The notes under the pieces are model-generated. The model worked only from the letters and a program-made list of their open reading frames with translations. It made no database searches and was not told the origin of the DNA. This document shows, one piece after another, positions 1 through 7,202 of a stretch of DNA of 16,334 nucleotides (position 1 is its first letter; every line of letters starts with the position of its first letter). Source of the stretch: JBIOYL01 sp044870185 (GTDB taxonomy: Bacteria > Actinomycetota > CALGFH01); the NCBI GenBank assembly GCA_044870185.1, contig JBIOYL010000353.1:1-16334 (forward strand), read 5' to 3'. Made by a program: the position numbers and the translations under genes.

Positions 1-80
1 CGGTCCCCAGGCCGCCGGGCGCATCGGCAGACGCCTGGCCGAAGGGCGCCGGCCGTCGGCCGGCCGATGGCGCACCCGGC

Positions 81-122
81 CGACGGGCGCAGGGCGACGG
101 GCGCAGGGCGACGGGCGCAGGG
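81..122. repeat. three tandem copies of a 14-bp GC-rich unit
   Basis: The unit CGACGGGCGCAGGG is repeated exactly three times, at 81-94, 95-108 and 109-122, followed by a degenerate start of a fourth copy. It lies in non-coding DNA upstream of the truncated LON-domain gene. A 14-bp period would shift the reading frame with each copy, which argues against a coding repeat. The rest of 1-213 shows no recognisable gene; its frames are open only because the DNA is very GC-rich. Confidence 0.85.
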
Positions 123-213
123 GCGACGCCCGTGCCTATCATGGCGGCGAGCCGGCCCGTCCATGCCGGCCCGTCCATGACGGCCAGGCGCCGCACACTC
201 GGCGAGGTCGCAG

Positions 214-447
214 GTGGAACTGCCGCTGTTCCCGCTGTCCACGGTCCTGTATCCAGGCCGGCCGATCCCGCTGCACGCCTTCGAGGCGCGCCACCGCCAG
301 ATGTCCGTCCGCATCCTGGCCGGCGCGCGCCGCTTCGGCGTGGTCGCCATCGCCGAGGGGGTGGAGGCGGGTGGCCCGGCCGCCTACCACCCGGTCGGCT
401 GCGTCGCCGGGCCGGCCCCGATGGCGGGGCCGTTCTCGCTCAGCTGA
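214..447 (+). pseudogene. truncated LON substrate-binding (N-terminal) domain protein
   Basis: The 77-residue product begins with residues matching the start of the LON N-terminal/substrate-binding domain: LPLFPLSTVLYPG, then PLHAFEARHRQM, then RRFGVVAIAEG and VGCVA. That domain normally runs to about 190-210 residues as a stand-alone protein. Here similarity stops near residue 65, and a 12-residue unrelated tail leads to a TGA. I looked in the other two plus frames after position 410 and saw no continuation, so a large deletion fits better than a single frameshift. The start is GTG at 214 with a GAGG sequence just upstream. It is most likely a decayed remnant. A functional mini-protein is possible but unsupported. 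Confidence 0.7.
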
Positions 448-478
448 CCGGCTCCGGCGGTGTGGACGGCGACGCGGC

Positions 479-766
479 ATGGACGGCGACCGCGAGGCCC
501 GGGCGGCGACGATGTACGGCGCCGCGGCCGTGGCCATGGCGCTGGTGGCCGCGGTCGCGCGCTCGGGGATGCCGTTCTTTGTGGGCGGCCTGGCCGGCCT
601 GGTCCTCGGCGTGGTGGCGGTGTGGTCGGCCGTGAAATCGTGGCTGCACAGCCTGCACCTGCATCCGGTCGCCGCGCTCGGGTTCGCCCTGGGCATGACC
701 GCCATGATCGTGGTCATGCTGCTCGGCCCGTGCGGGGAGGGCGGGTGCGGCGTGCCGGTCCGCTGA
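479..766 (+). CDS. small predicted integral membrane protein, unknown function
   Basis: The 95-residue product has three hydrophobic segments at about residues 13-28, 32-52 and 63-82. A charged N-terminus (MDGDREAR) precedes them and a short Cys-containing tail (GPCGEGGCG) follows. I do not recognise the family. The ATG at 479 is the first plausible in-frame start and lacks a clear Shine-Dalgarno sequence. A second ATG at 512 would still keep all three segments. The stop lies 10 bp from the convergent end of dnaE, and no terminator hairpin is visible between them. The hydrophobic pattern makes a real gene more likely than a GC-driven open frame, but expression is unproven. The Cys pair in the tail could bind metal or form a disulfide, which is only a guess. 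Confidence 0.55.
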   Translation: MDGDREARAATMYGAAAVAMALVAAVARSGMPFFVGGLAGLVLGVVAVWSAVKSWLHSLHLHPVAALGFALGMTAMIVVMLLGPCGEGGCGVPVR

Positions 767-776
767 CCGCTGGCTG

Positions 777-3700
777 TCAGCCGACCAGGGCGTCCGGGCC
801 GAGCTCGGCCTTGAGCTCGGCGTACAGGCCGTTGCGAGGATCGACCCGGAAGTCGTCGCCGAGCCGGACCACCATGGTCTGGCGGGCACCGCGGATCTGC
901 AGGTGCACCGGCGCCTTGCCGCGGTGGGAGCCGAGGATGCGCTTCAGCCGGTCGACCACGCCGTCGTTGCAGGCACGCGCCTCCAGCTGGAGCACGACGG
1001 GTCTGGCGCCCGCCTCCTGCAGGTCGGGCGCGTGGACCTCCATGGCGACGAGCTTGGGGGCCTCGGCGTGGGCGTCGACCCTCGCCCTGACCACGACGAC
1101 GGCGTCTTGGGCGAGCAGGCCCTGGTGCTGCAGGTAGACCTGGGGGACGAAGATGCATTCGGCTGCGCCGTCGAGGTCCTCCAGCTCACCGACCAGGTAG
1201 CTGTCGCCCTTCTTGGTGAACTTCTTGGTCAGCTTGGTGAGGATGCCGGCCACCGTGACGACCGCGCCGTCGCCACGTTCGGCGAACGCCGCCAGGCCGG
1301 TGTCGGCCTGGCCGGCCAGCAGGTGGGCGATCCCGAGCAGCGGATGGTCGGAGACGTACTGGCCGAGCATCTCCTTCTCGAAGGCGAGCCGCTGGGGTGG
1401 GTTCCAGTCCTCGGTACCGAGCGCCGGCAGCGGCTCGGCGACCATGCCCTGGGCGTCGTCGAGCCCGCCGAACAGCGAGAACTGCCCGGCCGCCTCGTTG
1501 CGCTTGCGGGCGCATACCCGATCGATGTGCAGCTCGTGGATGTCGAGCAGCGCCCGCCGTGGATGCCCGAGCGAGTCGAACGCCCCGGCCTTGATGAGCG
1601 ACTCCACCACCCGCTTGTTCAGCACGCCGACGTCGACCTTGTCGCAGAAGTCGAAGAAGTCGGCGAACCGTCCCTTGTCCCGCCGGGCGGCCAGGATCGC
1701 CTGCACGACCTGCTCGCCGACGTTGCGCACGGCCGACAGGCCGTAGCGGATCCCCCTGAGGGATTCCCCGGACCCCTCCCCAGAGACCGGGGCACCCCTT
1801 CGGGGTTCCCCGGACCCCTCCAGGTCGACCGGGGTGAAGTCCGACTCGGAGTCGTTGACGTCGGGTGGCAGCACCTTGATGCCCATGCGGCGGCAGGTGC
1901 CCAGGTACTTCGGCCTGGCGTCCTTGTCGTCCTTGACGCTGGTGAGCAGGGCAGCCATGTACTCGACCGGGTGGTGGGCCTTGAGGTAGGCGGTCTGCCA
2001 GGTGACCAGCCCGTAGCCGGCGGCGTGGGCCCGGTTGAAGGAGTAGCCGGCGAACGGCTGGATCAGCCGCCAGAGGCCGTCGGCCTGCTCCTGGGTGAGG
2101 CCCTGCGCCCGGCAGCCGGCCACGAAGCGCGGCTCCTCGGTGCGCATCAGCGACTCGATCTTCTTGCCGATCGCCTTGCGCACCAGGTCGGCCTCGCCGG
2201 CCGTGTAGCCGGCCACCTTCTGCAGCAGCGTGATGATCTGCTCCTGGTAGACCAGCACGCCGTAGGTGTCGGCGGTGATCCCGGCCATGAGCGGATGGAG
2301 GTGGACGACCCTGCTGGGGTCGCGCTTGCCCGCGATGTACTTGGGGATCTCCTCCATCGGACCGGGCCGGTACAGGGCGATCAAGGCGACGATGTCCTCG
2401 AAGCGGTCCGGGCGGAGCTGGCGGAGCAGCCGGCGCATGCCTTCCGACTCCATCTGGAACACCCCGTCGGAGTCGCCCGCCTGCAGCATCTCGAAGGTGG
2501 CGGCGTCGTCGAGGGGCAGGGCGGCCAGGTCCAGCTCGACGCCGGCGGCGCGCAGATGCGCCAGGGTGTCGTCGAGCACGGTCAGGTTGCGCAGGCCCAG
2601 GAAGTCCATCTTGAGCAGCCCGAGCCTGGCCACCCCGTTCATCTCGTACTGGGTGATGACCGCCCCGTCGGCTTCACGCTGCATCACCGGCAGGTGCTCG
2701 ACGAGCGGGTCGCGGGAGATCACGACGGCGGCCGCGTGCACGCCCCACTGTCGGCGCAGGCCCTCCAGGCCCTCGGCCGTCTGCAGGACCTTGCGTGCGT
2801 CCGGGTCGCTGTCGCGGGCCGCGCGCAGCTCGCCCGAGAGCCGGTACGCCTCGGCGAGCGGGAACTCCTTGCCGAGCACCGGCGGCGGCATCATCTTGGC
2901 CAGGTCGTCGCCCAGCTTGTAGGGGTAGCCAAGCACCCGAGCCGAATCCCGGATCGCCTGCTTGGCCTTGATCGTGGAGAAGGTCACGATCTGGGCGACA
3001 TGGTTGGGCCCGTACTTCTCGGTCGCGTAGCGGATCATGTCGCCGCGGCGGCGCTCGTCGAAGTCCATGTCGATGTCGGGCATCTCGCGCCGGCCGGGGT
3101 TCAGGAAGCGCTCGAACATCAGCCCGTAGGCGAGCGGGTCGAGGTCGGTGATGCGCAGGCAGTAGGACACGCAGGAGCCGGCGGCGCTGCCCCGCCCGGG
3201 CCCGACCCGGATGCCGCTGGCCCGCGCGTAGCGGCACAGGTCGGCCACGATCAGGAAATAGCCGGGAAAGCCGAGGTCGTTGATGACGCCGAGCTCGTAG
3301 TCGACCCGCTGCCGGACGGCCTCGGGCAGCGGGTCGCCGTAGCGCTCGGCCGCGCCCCGCTCGACCTCGGCCTGCAGCCACGACTGGAGCGTGTGGCCGG
3401 CGGGCACGTCGAAGTGGGGCAGGTGGTTGGCGCCGAACTGGAGCTCCACGTTGCAGCGCTCGGCGACGGCCAGGGTGTTGTCGCAGGCGTCCGGATGGTC
3501 GGCGAACAGCCGGCGCATCTCCTCGGGCGACTTGAGGTAGAACTCCTCGGCGTCGAACCTGAAGCGCTTGGGGTCGGCCAGCACGGCGCCGGTCTGGATG
3601 CACAGCAGCACCTCGTGCGCGGCGGCGTCCTGCCTGCGGGTGTAGTGCAGGTCGTTGGTGGCCAGCAGCGGCAGCCCGAGGTCCCGGGCGCAGGCGACGA

Positions 3701-5435
3701 GCCCGGGGTTGACCCGCCGGTCGGCGGGCAGGCCATGGTCCATGAGCTCCACGAAGTAGGCACCGGCGCCGAAGATGTCGCGGAAGCCGGCCAGCGTCGC
3801 CTTGGCGCCGGCCACGTCGCCTTTGAGCAGGCGCTGGCTGACCTCGCCGCCCAGGCAGCCGGAGGTGGCGATGATGCCGTCGGCGTGGCGGGCGAGCAGC
3901 TCGCGGTCCATGCGCGGCTTGTAGAAGAAGCCCTCGAGGGAGGCGGACGAGACCAGCTTGAGCAGGTTGCGGTAGCCGGTCTGGTTCTCGGCCAGCAGCG
4001 TCAGGTGGGTGTAGGGCTCGGCCGTGTCGCGCCGCTGCTTCTCGAAGCGGGAGCCGGGCGCCAGGTAGGCCTCGCAGTTGTGGAGCACGAAATCCGAGAC
4101 GTAGGAGTTGTCCTCCTCGACCTCGAAGTTGAAGACCTCGGTGTCGAGCCGCACCGGGTCCACTGACAGGATCGGTCGGTACAGGTACCGGTCATCCTCA
4201 AGGGTGCGCGAATACCGGCGGTTTGGCTGGAAGGAGACGCTGTACCAGCGATGGTCACGAAGGCTTCTGCCCCTAGGGAAGACGCTCGGGGACTCGCCAG
4301 TGCTCACGCCCGCCCAATGGCCGACATCCGCCAACAACGCTCGAACACCCCAAGCGAGCGAACGAGAGCCGGTCTTGAGATCCCATCGACCGGTGGGGTT
4401 GGAGGCGCGAATCGGGTTCTTGCCGTCTCGGTCGAGGAGCCCGTCCAGGAAGCCCTGCCGCGCCGGGGGCGGACCGTTGAGGATCTGTGCCGGAACGCGC
4501 TTGTTCTTGGCGCCCCTCCCGACCAGTGCGATCAGCAGGTGGGCAAGCGGCGTGCTCGCTGCCTTGATCTCAAGAGATTGCCGATCGGGCCGGTCGTAGC
4601 CGACAGCGCTGACGCCGAAGCGGGCAAGCAGCTCGGCGATGCGAGTGGCCAGGTTTCGCTCGTCACGGTGGAGCGTGAAACCGACCTCACCGTTGACGCA
4701 ACCATGCCTGGAGCCGATATGGCCTTCGGCGGCGTAGATGCCAAGCAGGTAGCCGAAGTCGTAGTCGAGCGTGATGCGGTCAGGGAACCGCGGCCAGGCT
4801 TGGTCTCCCCGGTACTTCGACGTGGAGGTGCGGGCGATTCCGCCCGTCAACGGCGCCGAGAAGTCGGCTGGGAGGAGATCACGGGCTCTGATCTCGGTCC
4901 ACTCGGTACGCAACCGAGGCAGACAGGCCCAGGACTTCCAGCAGTTCACACCGCCATGCTTGCTCGCTTGGCCCGCATCGATGTCGCCCGGCTTCTTCCA
5001 ATCCACCAGACCGTCGCGGGTTCGGACGAGAACCGGGTGCTCCTCGGTCAAGGTCAAGGTCCGGCCATACCGCCCGCCGAGCGAGACCGTGTACGCCTGG
5101 CCCTGGTATGGGCGGCGCATGGTACGAAGCACGCGACGGAACCGCCCCTGATGGGTGAGCACCATGTCGCCGACTCGGACATCCTCGACGTTCTTGACGC
5201 CGTCGGCGGTGATGATCTCCTGCCCGGCGAGCAGGCAGCCGAGGATCGGCTTGACGCCGTGCCGCCTGCCGGCCTGGTAGAAGTCGATCGCGCCGAACAG
5301 GAAGCCGTGGTCGGTCATGGCCAGGGCCGGCATCCCCATCCGCGCCGCCTCGGCGGCGAGGTCGTCGACCCGCGCCGCGCCGTCGAGCATCGAGTACTCG
5401 GTGTGGGCATGCAGATGGACGAAGCTGTCCGGCAT
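777..5435 (-). CDS. dnaE: DNA polymerase III alpha subunit (DnaE), intein-containing precursor
   Basis: This is the replicative DNA polymerase catalytic subunit. The precursor is 1552 residues; removing the 387-residue intein leaves 1165, normal for actinobacterial DnaE1. The PHP domain starts at once (FVHLHAHTEYSMLDG, residues 5-19; TDHG at 41-44) and resumes after the intein with CEAYLAPG (454-461), then YTHLTLLAEN, SGCLGGEV and NDLHY. Its metal ligands appear intact, so PHP proofreading is likely, as shown for the mycobacterial enzyme. Polymerase acidic residues are D787 and D789 (PDIDMDFDE) and D944 (KMDFLGL). An OB fold lies near 1390-1440. I chose ATG 5435 because GGGGGAAGG precedes it and homologues start here; an upstream in-frame start at 5498 would add 21 unlike residues. 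A 22-residue Gly/Glu/Arg insert (about 1201-1223) follows FTPVD and is encoded by a GC-rich repeat. Confidence 0.97.
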   Translation of the reverse strand: MPDSFVHLHAHTEYSMLDGAARVDDLAAEAARMGMPALAMTDHGFLFGAIDFYQAGRRHGVKPILGCLLAGQEIITADGVKNVEDVRVGDMVLTHQGRFRRVLRTMRRPYQGQAYTVSLGGRYGRTLTLTEEHPVLVRTRDGLVDWKKPGDIDAGQASKHGGVNCWKSWACLPRLRTEWTEIRARDLLPADFSAPLTGGIARTSTSKYRGDQAWPRFPDRITLDYDFGYLLGIYAAEGHIGSRHGCVNGEVGFTLHRDERNLATRIAELLARFGVSAVGYDRPDRQSLEIKAASTPLAHLLIALVGRGAKNKRVPAQILNGPPPARQGFLDGLLDRDGKNPIRASNPTGRWDLKTGSRSLAWGVRALLADVGHWAGVSTGESPSVFPRGRSLRDHRWYSVSFQPNRRYSRTLEDDRYLYRPILSVDPVRLDTEVFNFEVEEDNSYVSDFVLHNCEAYLAPGSRFEKQRRDTAEPYTHLTLLAENQTGYRNLLKLVSSASLEGFFYKPRMDRELLARHADGIIATSGCLGGEVSQRLLKGDVAGAKATLAGFRDIFGAGAYFVELMDHGLPADRRVNPGLVACARDLGLPLLATNDLHYTRRQDAAAHEVLLCIQTGAVLADPKRFRFDAEEFYLKSPEEMRRLFADHPDACDNTLAVAERCNVELQFGANHLPHFDVPAGHTLQSWLQAEVERGAAERYGDPLPEAVRQRVDYELGVINDLGFPGYFLIVADLCRYARASGIRVGPGRGSAAGSCVSYCLRITDLDPLAYGLMFERFLNPGRREMPDIDMDFDERRRGDMIRYATEKYGPNHVAQIVTFSTIKAKQAIRDSARVLGYPYKLGDDLAKMMPPPVLGKEFPLAEAYRLSGELRAARDSDPDARKVLQTAEGLEGLRRQWGVHAAAVVISRDPLVEHLPVMQREADGAVITQYEMNGVARLGLLKMDFLGLRNLTVLDDTLAHLRAAGVELDLAALPLDDAATFEMLQAGDSDGVFQMESEGMRRLLRQLRPDRFEDIVALIALYRPGPMEEIPKYIAGKRDPSRVVHLHPLMAGITADTYGVLVYQEQIITLLQKVAGYTAGEADLVRKAIGKKIESLMRTEEPRFVAGCRAQGLTQEQADGLWRLIQPFAGYSFNRAHAAGYGLVTWQTAYLKAHHPVEYMAALLTSVKDDKDARPKYLGTCRRMGIKVLPPDVNDSESDFTPVDLEGSGEPRRGAPVSGEGSGESLRGIRYGLSAVRNVGEQVVQAILAARRDKGRFADFFDFCDKVDVGVLNKRVVESLIKAGAFDSLGHPRRALLDIHELHIDRVCARKRNEAAGQFSLFGGLDDAQGMVAEPLPALGTEDWNPPQRLAFEKEMLGQYVSDHPLLGIAHLLAGQADTGLAAFAERGDGAVVTVAGILTKLTKKFTKKGDSYLVGELEDLDGAAECIFVPQVYLQHQGLLAQDAVVVVRARVDAHAEAPKLVAMEVHAPDLQEAGARPVVLQLEARACNDGVVDRLKRILGSHRGKAPVHLQIRGARQTMVVRLGDDFRVDPRNGLYAELKAELGPDALVG
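1766..1834. repeat. two copies of a GC-rich 27-bp unit within dnaE
   Basis: The units are at 1766-1792 and 1808-1834, with a 42-bp period. Each has the form CCCCGGACCC, seven variable bases, then two variable bases and GACCGGGG, so the ends form a CCCCGG/CCGGGG inverted repeat. A CCCCTTCGGGG hairpin lies between them. Read on the minus strand they encode the linker with EGSGEPRRGAPVSG and EGSGESLRG, placed between FTPVD and IRYGLSAVRN, where the family normally has only a few residues. A third copy is in ileS at 10231-10257. Confidence 0.8.
4077..5237 (-). mobile_element. intein with LAGLIDADG homing endonuclease inside the DnaE PHP domain
   Basis: This 387-residue in-frame segment interrupts the PHP domain between G66 and C454 of the precursor. 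Splicing blocks are complete. Block A starts with Cys1 (CLLAGQEIITADG). Block B has TEEHPVLV with His67. Block F is RLDTEVFNFEVEEDNSYVSD. Block G is FVLHN followed by Cys+1, giving penultimate His386 and Asn387. Two LAGLIDADG-type motifs are present, LLGIYAAEG (acidic E171) and LDGLLDRDG (acidic D271), about 100 residues apart, so the endonuclease looks intact. Removing it restores the family sequence KPILG-CEAYLAPG. Two 60-base lines sampled inside it are about 62% GC, against about 70% in a sampled flanking extein line, consistent with a separate origin. It differs from the cyanobacterial split DnaE intein site, which lies in the polymerase region. Confidence 0.95.
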
Positions 5436-5462
5436 CGACCTTCCCCCGAGACGACGCGCCGT

Positions 5463-5511
5463 CCACAGGCTGTGCGCAATTCCGGCGGAGTTTCCCACAG
5501 GCTGTGGACAG
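5463..5511. promoter_or_regulatory. paired DnaA-box-like repeats upstream of dnaE
   Basis: The 12-mer CCACAGGCTGTG occurs at 5463-5474 and 5495-5506, 32 bp apart (about three helical turns). The second copy extends to the perfect inverted repeat CCACAG-G-CTGTGG. TGTGGACAG at 5503-5511 matches the complement of the actinobacterial DnaA box TTGTCCACA in 8 of 9 positions, and CCGTCCACA at 5458-5466 matches in 7 of 9. They lie 25-75 bp upstream of the dnaE start codon. Control of dnaE by DnaA or by a repressor is inference. Confidence 0.4.
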
Positions 5512-5513
5512 AA

Positions 5514-5527
5514 TTACATCAATGTAA
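5514..5527. promoter_or_regulatory. AT-rich 14-bp palindrome upstream of dnaE, possible operator or promoter
   Basis: TTACAT-CA-ATGTAA is a perfect inverted repeat with a 2-bp spacer, in a very GC-rich setting, 79 bp upstream of the dnaE ATG. Read on the minus strand it contains TACATT (5526-5521), which fits a TAnnnT -10 element, but no convincing -35 is visible. It may therefore be a transcription-factor site overlapping the dnaE promoter. The remaining part of the 5436-5649 gap shows no other clear structure. Confidence 0.45.
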
Positions 5528-5649
5528 GTTCGGCCGAAGCCTACACCAGCCCGGTGGTCCGATCCAGCCTCACGGCCGCCTTCACCCCGAAGCCAGACTC
5601 CTTGTGGCGCAGCGGGCTGGGACCGAATGCGCAGGTCGGGGAAGGACGC

Positions 5650-6582
5650 TCACCCGCCCGTCCGCAGGCGCTCGAGCACCGCGGCCAGGTCGGCCGGAAG
5701 CGGCTCGGTGACCTCGATCGCCTGTCCGGAGACGGGGTGGCGGAAGGCGAGGCGCCAGGCGTGCAGGAACGGGCGCTCCAGGCCCAGACGGGCGGCCAGG
5801 GCCGGGTCGGCGCCGTAGACGCGGTCGCCGGCCAGCGGATGGCGGATGGAGGCCAGATGGACCCGGATCTGATGGGTGCGGCCGGTCTCCAGCCGGACCT
5901 GGATGAGGGTCACGGCCGCAAACCACTCCCGGACCGTCCAGTGGGTGATCGCCCGCCGGCCGCCCGGGACCAGGGCCATGCGCCGGCGGTCGCGCGGGTG
6001 CCGGCCGATCGGTGCGTCCACCGTCCCGGTGGGCGCGAGGCGCCCCTGGGCCAGCGCCAGGTAGCCGCGCTCGACCCGGTGCCCGGCCAGGTCGCGGGTG
6101 AGCGCGGTGTGGGTGCGGTCGTCTTTGGCCACCACCAGCAGCCCGGAGGTGTCCTTGTCCAGCCGGTGGACGATGCCCGGCCGGTCGGCGCCGCCGGCGC
6201 CGGACAGCCGCCCCACCCGCCCGAGCAGGGCGTTGGCCAGGGTGCCGGATGCGTGCCCGGGCGCCGGGTGGACCACCAGCCCGGCCGGCTTGGCCACCAC
6301 CAGCAGGTGCTCGTCCTCGTAGCGGACCGTGAGCGGCAGCTCCTCGGCGGCCAGGGCGCCGGGCGGCGGGGAGGGCGGGGCGGGCCGCCAGGCGAGGCGC
6401 TCGCCGGCCCCGACCCGGAACGATTTCGGCCGCGGGCGGCCGTCCACGCTGACCCGCCCGGTCGCGATCCAGCGTGCGGCCGTGGCCCGTGACACGCCGG
6501 CCAGCGCGGCGAGCGCCTCGTCCAGGCGGGCGCCGGCCGCCTCGGGCGGCACGGTCACCGCCTCCTGCTCGGCCGGGGTCAC
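5650..6582 (-). CDS. rluD: RluD-family 23S rRNA pseudouridine synthase
   Basis: This enzyme converts specific uridines of 23S rRNA to pseudouridine. The 310-residue product has an N-terminal S4 RNA-binding domain (about residues 18-65, ARLDEALAALAGVSRATAARW) and then the catalytic domain. GIVHRLDKDTSGLLVVAK carries the catalytic Asp142, and ETGRTHQIRVHLASIRHPLAGD is the other strongly conserved block. I chose GTG 6582 because it overlaps the lspA stop as GTGA, giving translational coupling and a normal family length. An ATG at 6627 would add 15 residues that look unlike the family. It is the last gene of the dksA/traR-lspA-rluD operon. A Pro-rich loop (RPAPPSPPPG, about 66-75) separates the domains. 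Exact target uridines cannot be told from sequence alone. Confidence 0.93.
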   Translation of the reverse strand: MTPAEQEAVTVPPEAAGARLDEALAALAGVSRATAARWIATGRVSVDGRPRPKSFRVGAGERLAWRPAPPSPPPGALAAEELPLTVRYEDEHLLVVAKPAGLVVHPAPGHASGTLANALLGRVGRLSGAGGADRPGIVHRLDKDTSGLLVVAKDDRTHTALTRDLAGHRVERGYLALAQGRLAPTGTVDAPIGRHPRDRRRMALVPGGRRAITHWTVREWFAAVTLIQVRLETGRTHQIRVHLASIRHPLAGDRVYGADPALAARLGLERPFLHAWRLAFRHPVSGQAIEVTEPLPADLAAVLERLRTGG

Positions 6583-7202
6583 GGGGCGGACGTCGAGCCG
6601 CGCACCGGCGGCTCCCCCAGCACCCATGGCTCGTCACGCACCGGCGGCTCGTCACGCACCGGCGGCTCGCTGCGGCCCCGGTCGCGCGGCTCGCCCCGGT
6701 TGCGCGGCTCGCCCCGGTCGCGGTCGCGAGGCTCGCCCCGCCCGATCAGCAGCGCGAGCAGGAGCCCGCCGATCACGACACACGAGTCGGCCACGTTGAA
6801 CACCGGCCAGCGCCACACCGCGATGAAGTCGACCACCTCGCCGCGCAGGGGCACGTCCCCGCGGAACAACCGGTCGGCGAGGTTGCCGACGGCGCCGCCG
6901 AGCAGCAGGCCGAGCGACACGAGCACCGGCACGGCCCGGGCCCGGCGGGCGGCCACCACGATGATCCCGGCCACCACCACGGCCATGACCGCGAAGAACA
7001 ACGGCACGCCGGTGAGGATCGAGAACGCCCCGCCCGAGTTGGTCGTATACCGGAGCTCGACGAAGCTGTCGGCCAGGCGGATCGGGGGCCGGCCGGCCAG
7101 GCGGTGCACGACCACGTACTTGGTCGCCTGGTCGACGGCGACCACGGCGACCGCGACGCCGTAGAGGAGGGCGAGCCGGCCGGCCCGCAGCGGCGCGCTC
7201 AA
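6579..7202 (-). CDS. lspA: lipoprotein signal peptidase II (LspA) with a repetitive C-terminal tail
   Basis: LspA is the inner-membrane aspartyl protease that removes signal peptides from diacylated prolipoproteins. Four hydrophobic segments are visible, and the family motifs are intact: NSGGAFS (55-61), GGAVGNLADR with catalytic Asp110, and FNVADS with catalytic Asp139. The best start is TTG 7202, which overlaps the dksA/traR stop as TTGA and gives 207 residues. An in-frame start at 7292 would lie inside dksA/traR. After the last membrane helix (ending near 154) there is an unusual hydrophilic tail of about 50 residues built from RGEPRD/RNRGEPRD and VRDEPP-type repeats, encoded by 18-bp tandem repeats. 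The tail is expected in the cytoplasm and its role is unknown. The gene sits between dksA/traR and rluD, a common actinobacterial arrangement. Confidence 0.93.
   Translation of the reverse strand: MSAPLRAGRLALLYGVAVAVVAVDQATKYVVVHRLAGRPPIRLADSFVELRYTTNSGGAFSILTGVPLFFAVMAVVVAGIIVVAARRARAVPVLVSLGLLLGGAVGNLADRLFRGDVPLRGEVVDFIAVWRWPVFNVADSCVVIGGLLLALLIGRGEPRDRDRGEPRNRGEPRDRGRSEPPVRDEPPVRDEPWVLGEPPVRGSTSAP
6628..6714. repeat. 18-bp tandem repeats encoding the LspA tail
   Basis: GGCTCGTCACGCACCGGC is present twice at 6628-6645 and 6646-6663. A second related 18-bp unit is at 6679-6696 and 6697-6714 with one mismatch (CGGTCGCGCGGCTCGCCC, the second with T at position 5), continuing less regularly to about 6740. 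The period is a multiple of three, so the frame is kept and the LspA tail gains six-residue units of the DEPPVR and GEPRDR kind. Confidence 0.85.

Noticed and set aside
1..213. Possible C-terminal part of a gene entering from the left edge
   Set aside because: All three plus frames are open for long stretches because of GC content; none resembles a known protein, and the 14-bp repeat would shift frame.
214..766. A frameshifted full-length LON gene running through to 766
   Set aside because: The sequence after 410 has no LON-like residues in any frame and becomes a hydrophobic protein instead.
903..4166. Long plus-strand open frame of 1087 codons antisense to dnaE
   Set aside because: It mirrors the dnaE codon pattern in high-GC DNA, has a composition dominated by Gly, Val, Leu, Glu and Arg with no domain, and dnaE itself is unambiguous.
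5458..5527. Replication origin
   Set aside because: Only two or three imperfect DnaA-like boxes, no AT-rich unwinding region beyond the 14-bp palindrome, and no dnaA, dnaN or gyrase genes nearby.
4251..5711. Plus-strand open frame of 486 codons across the intein and dnaE start
   Set aside because: It runs antisense to the intein and PHP domain, and no recognisable protein features were seen.
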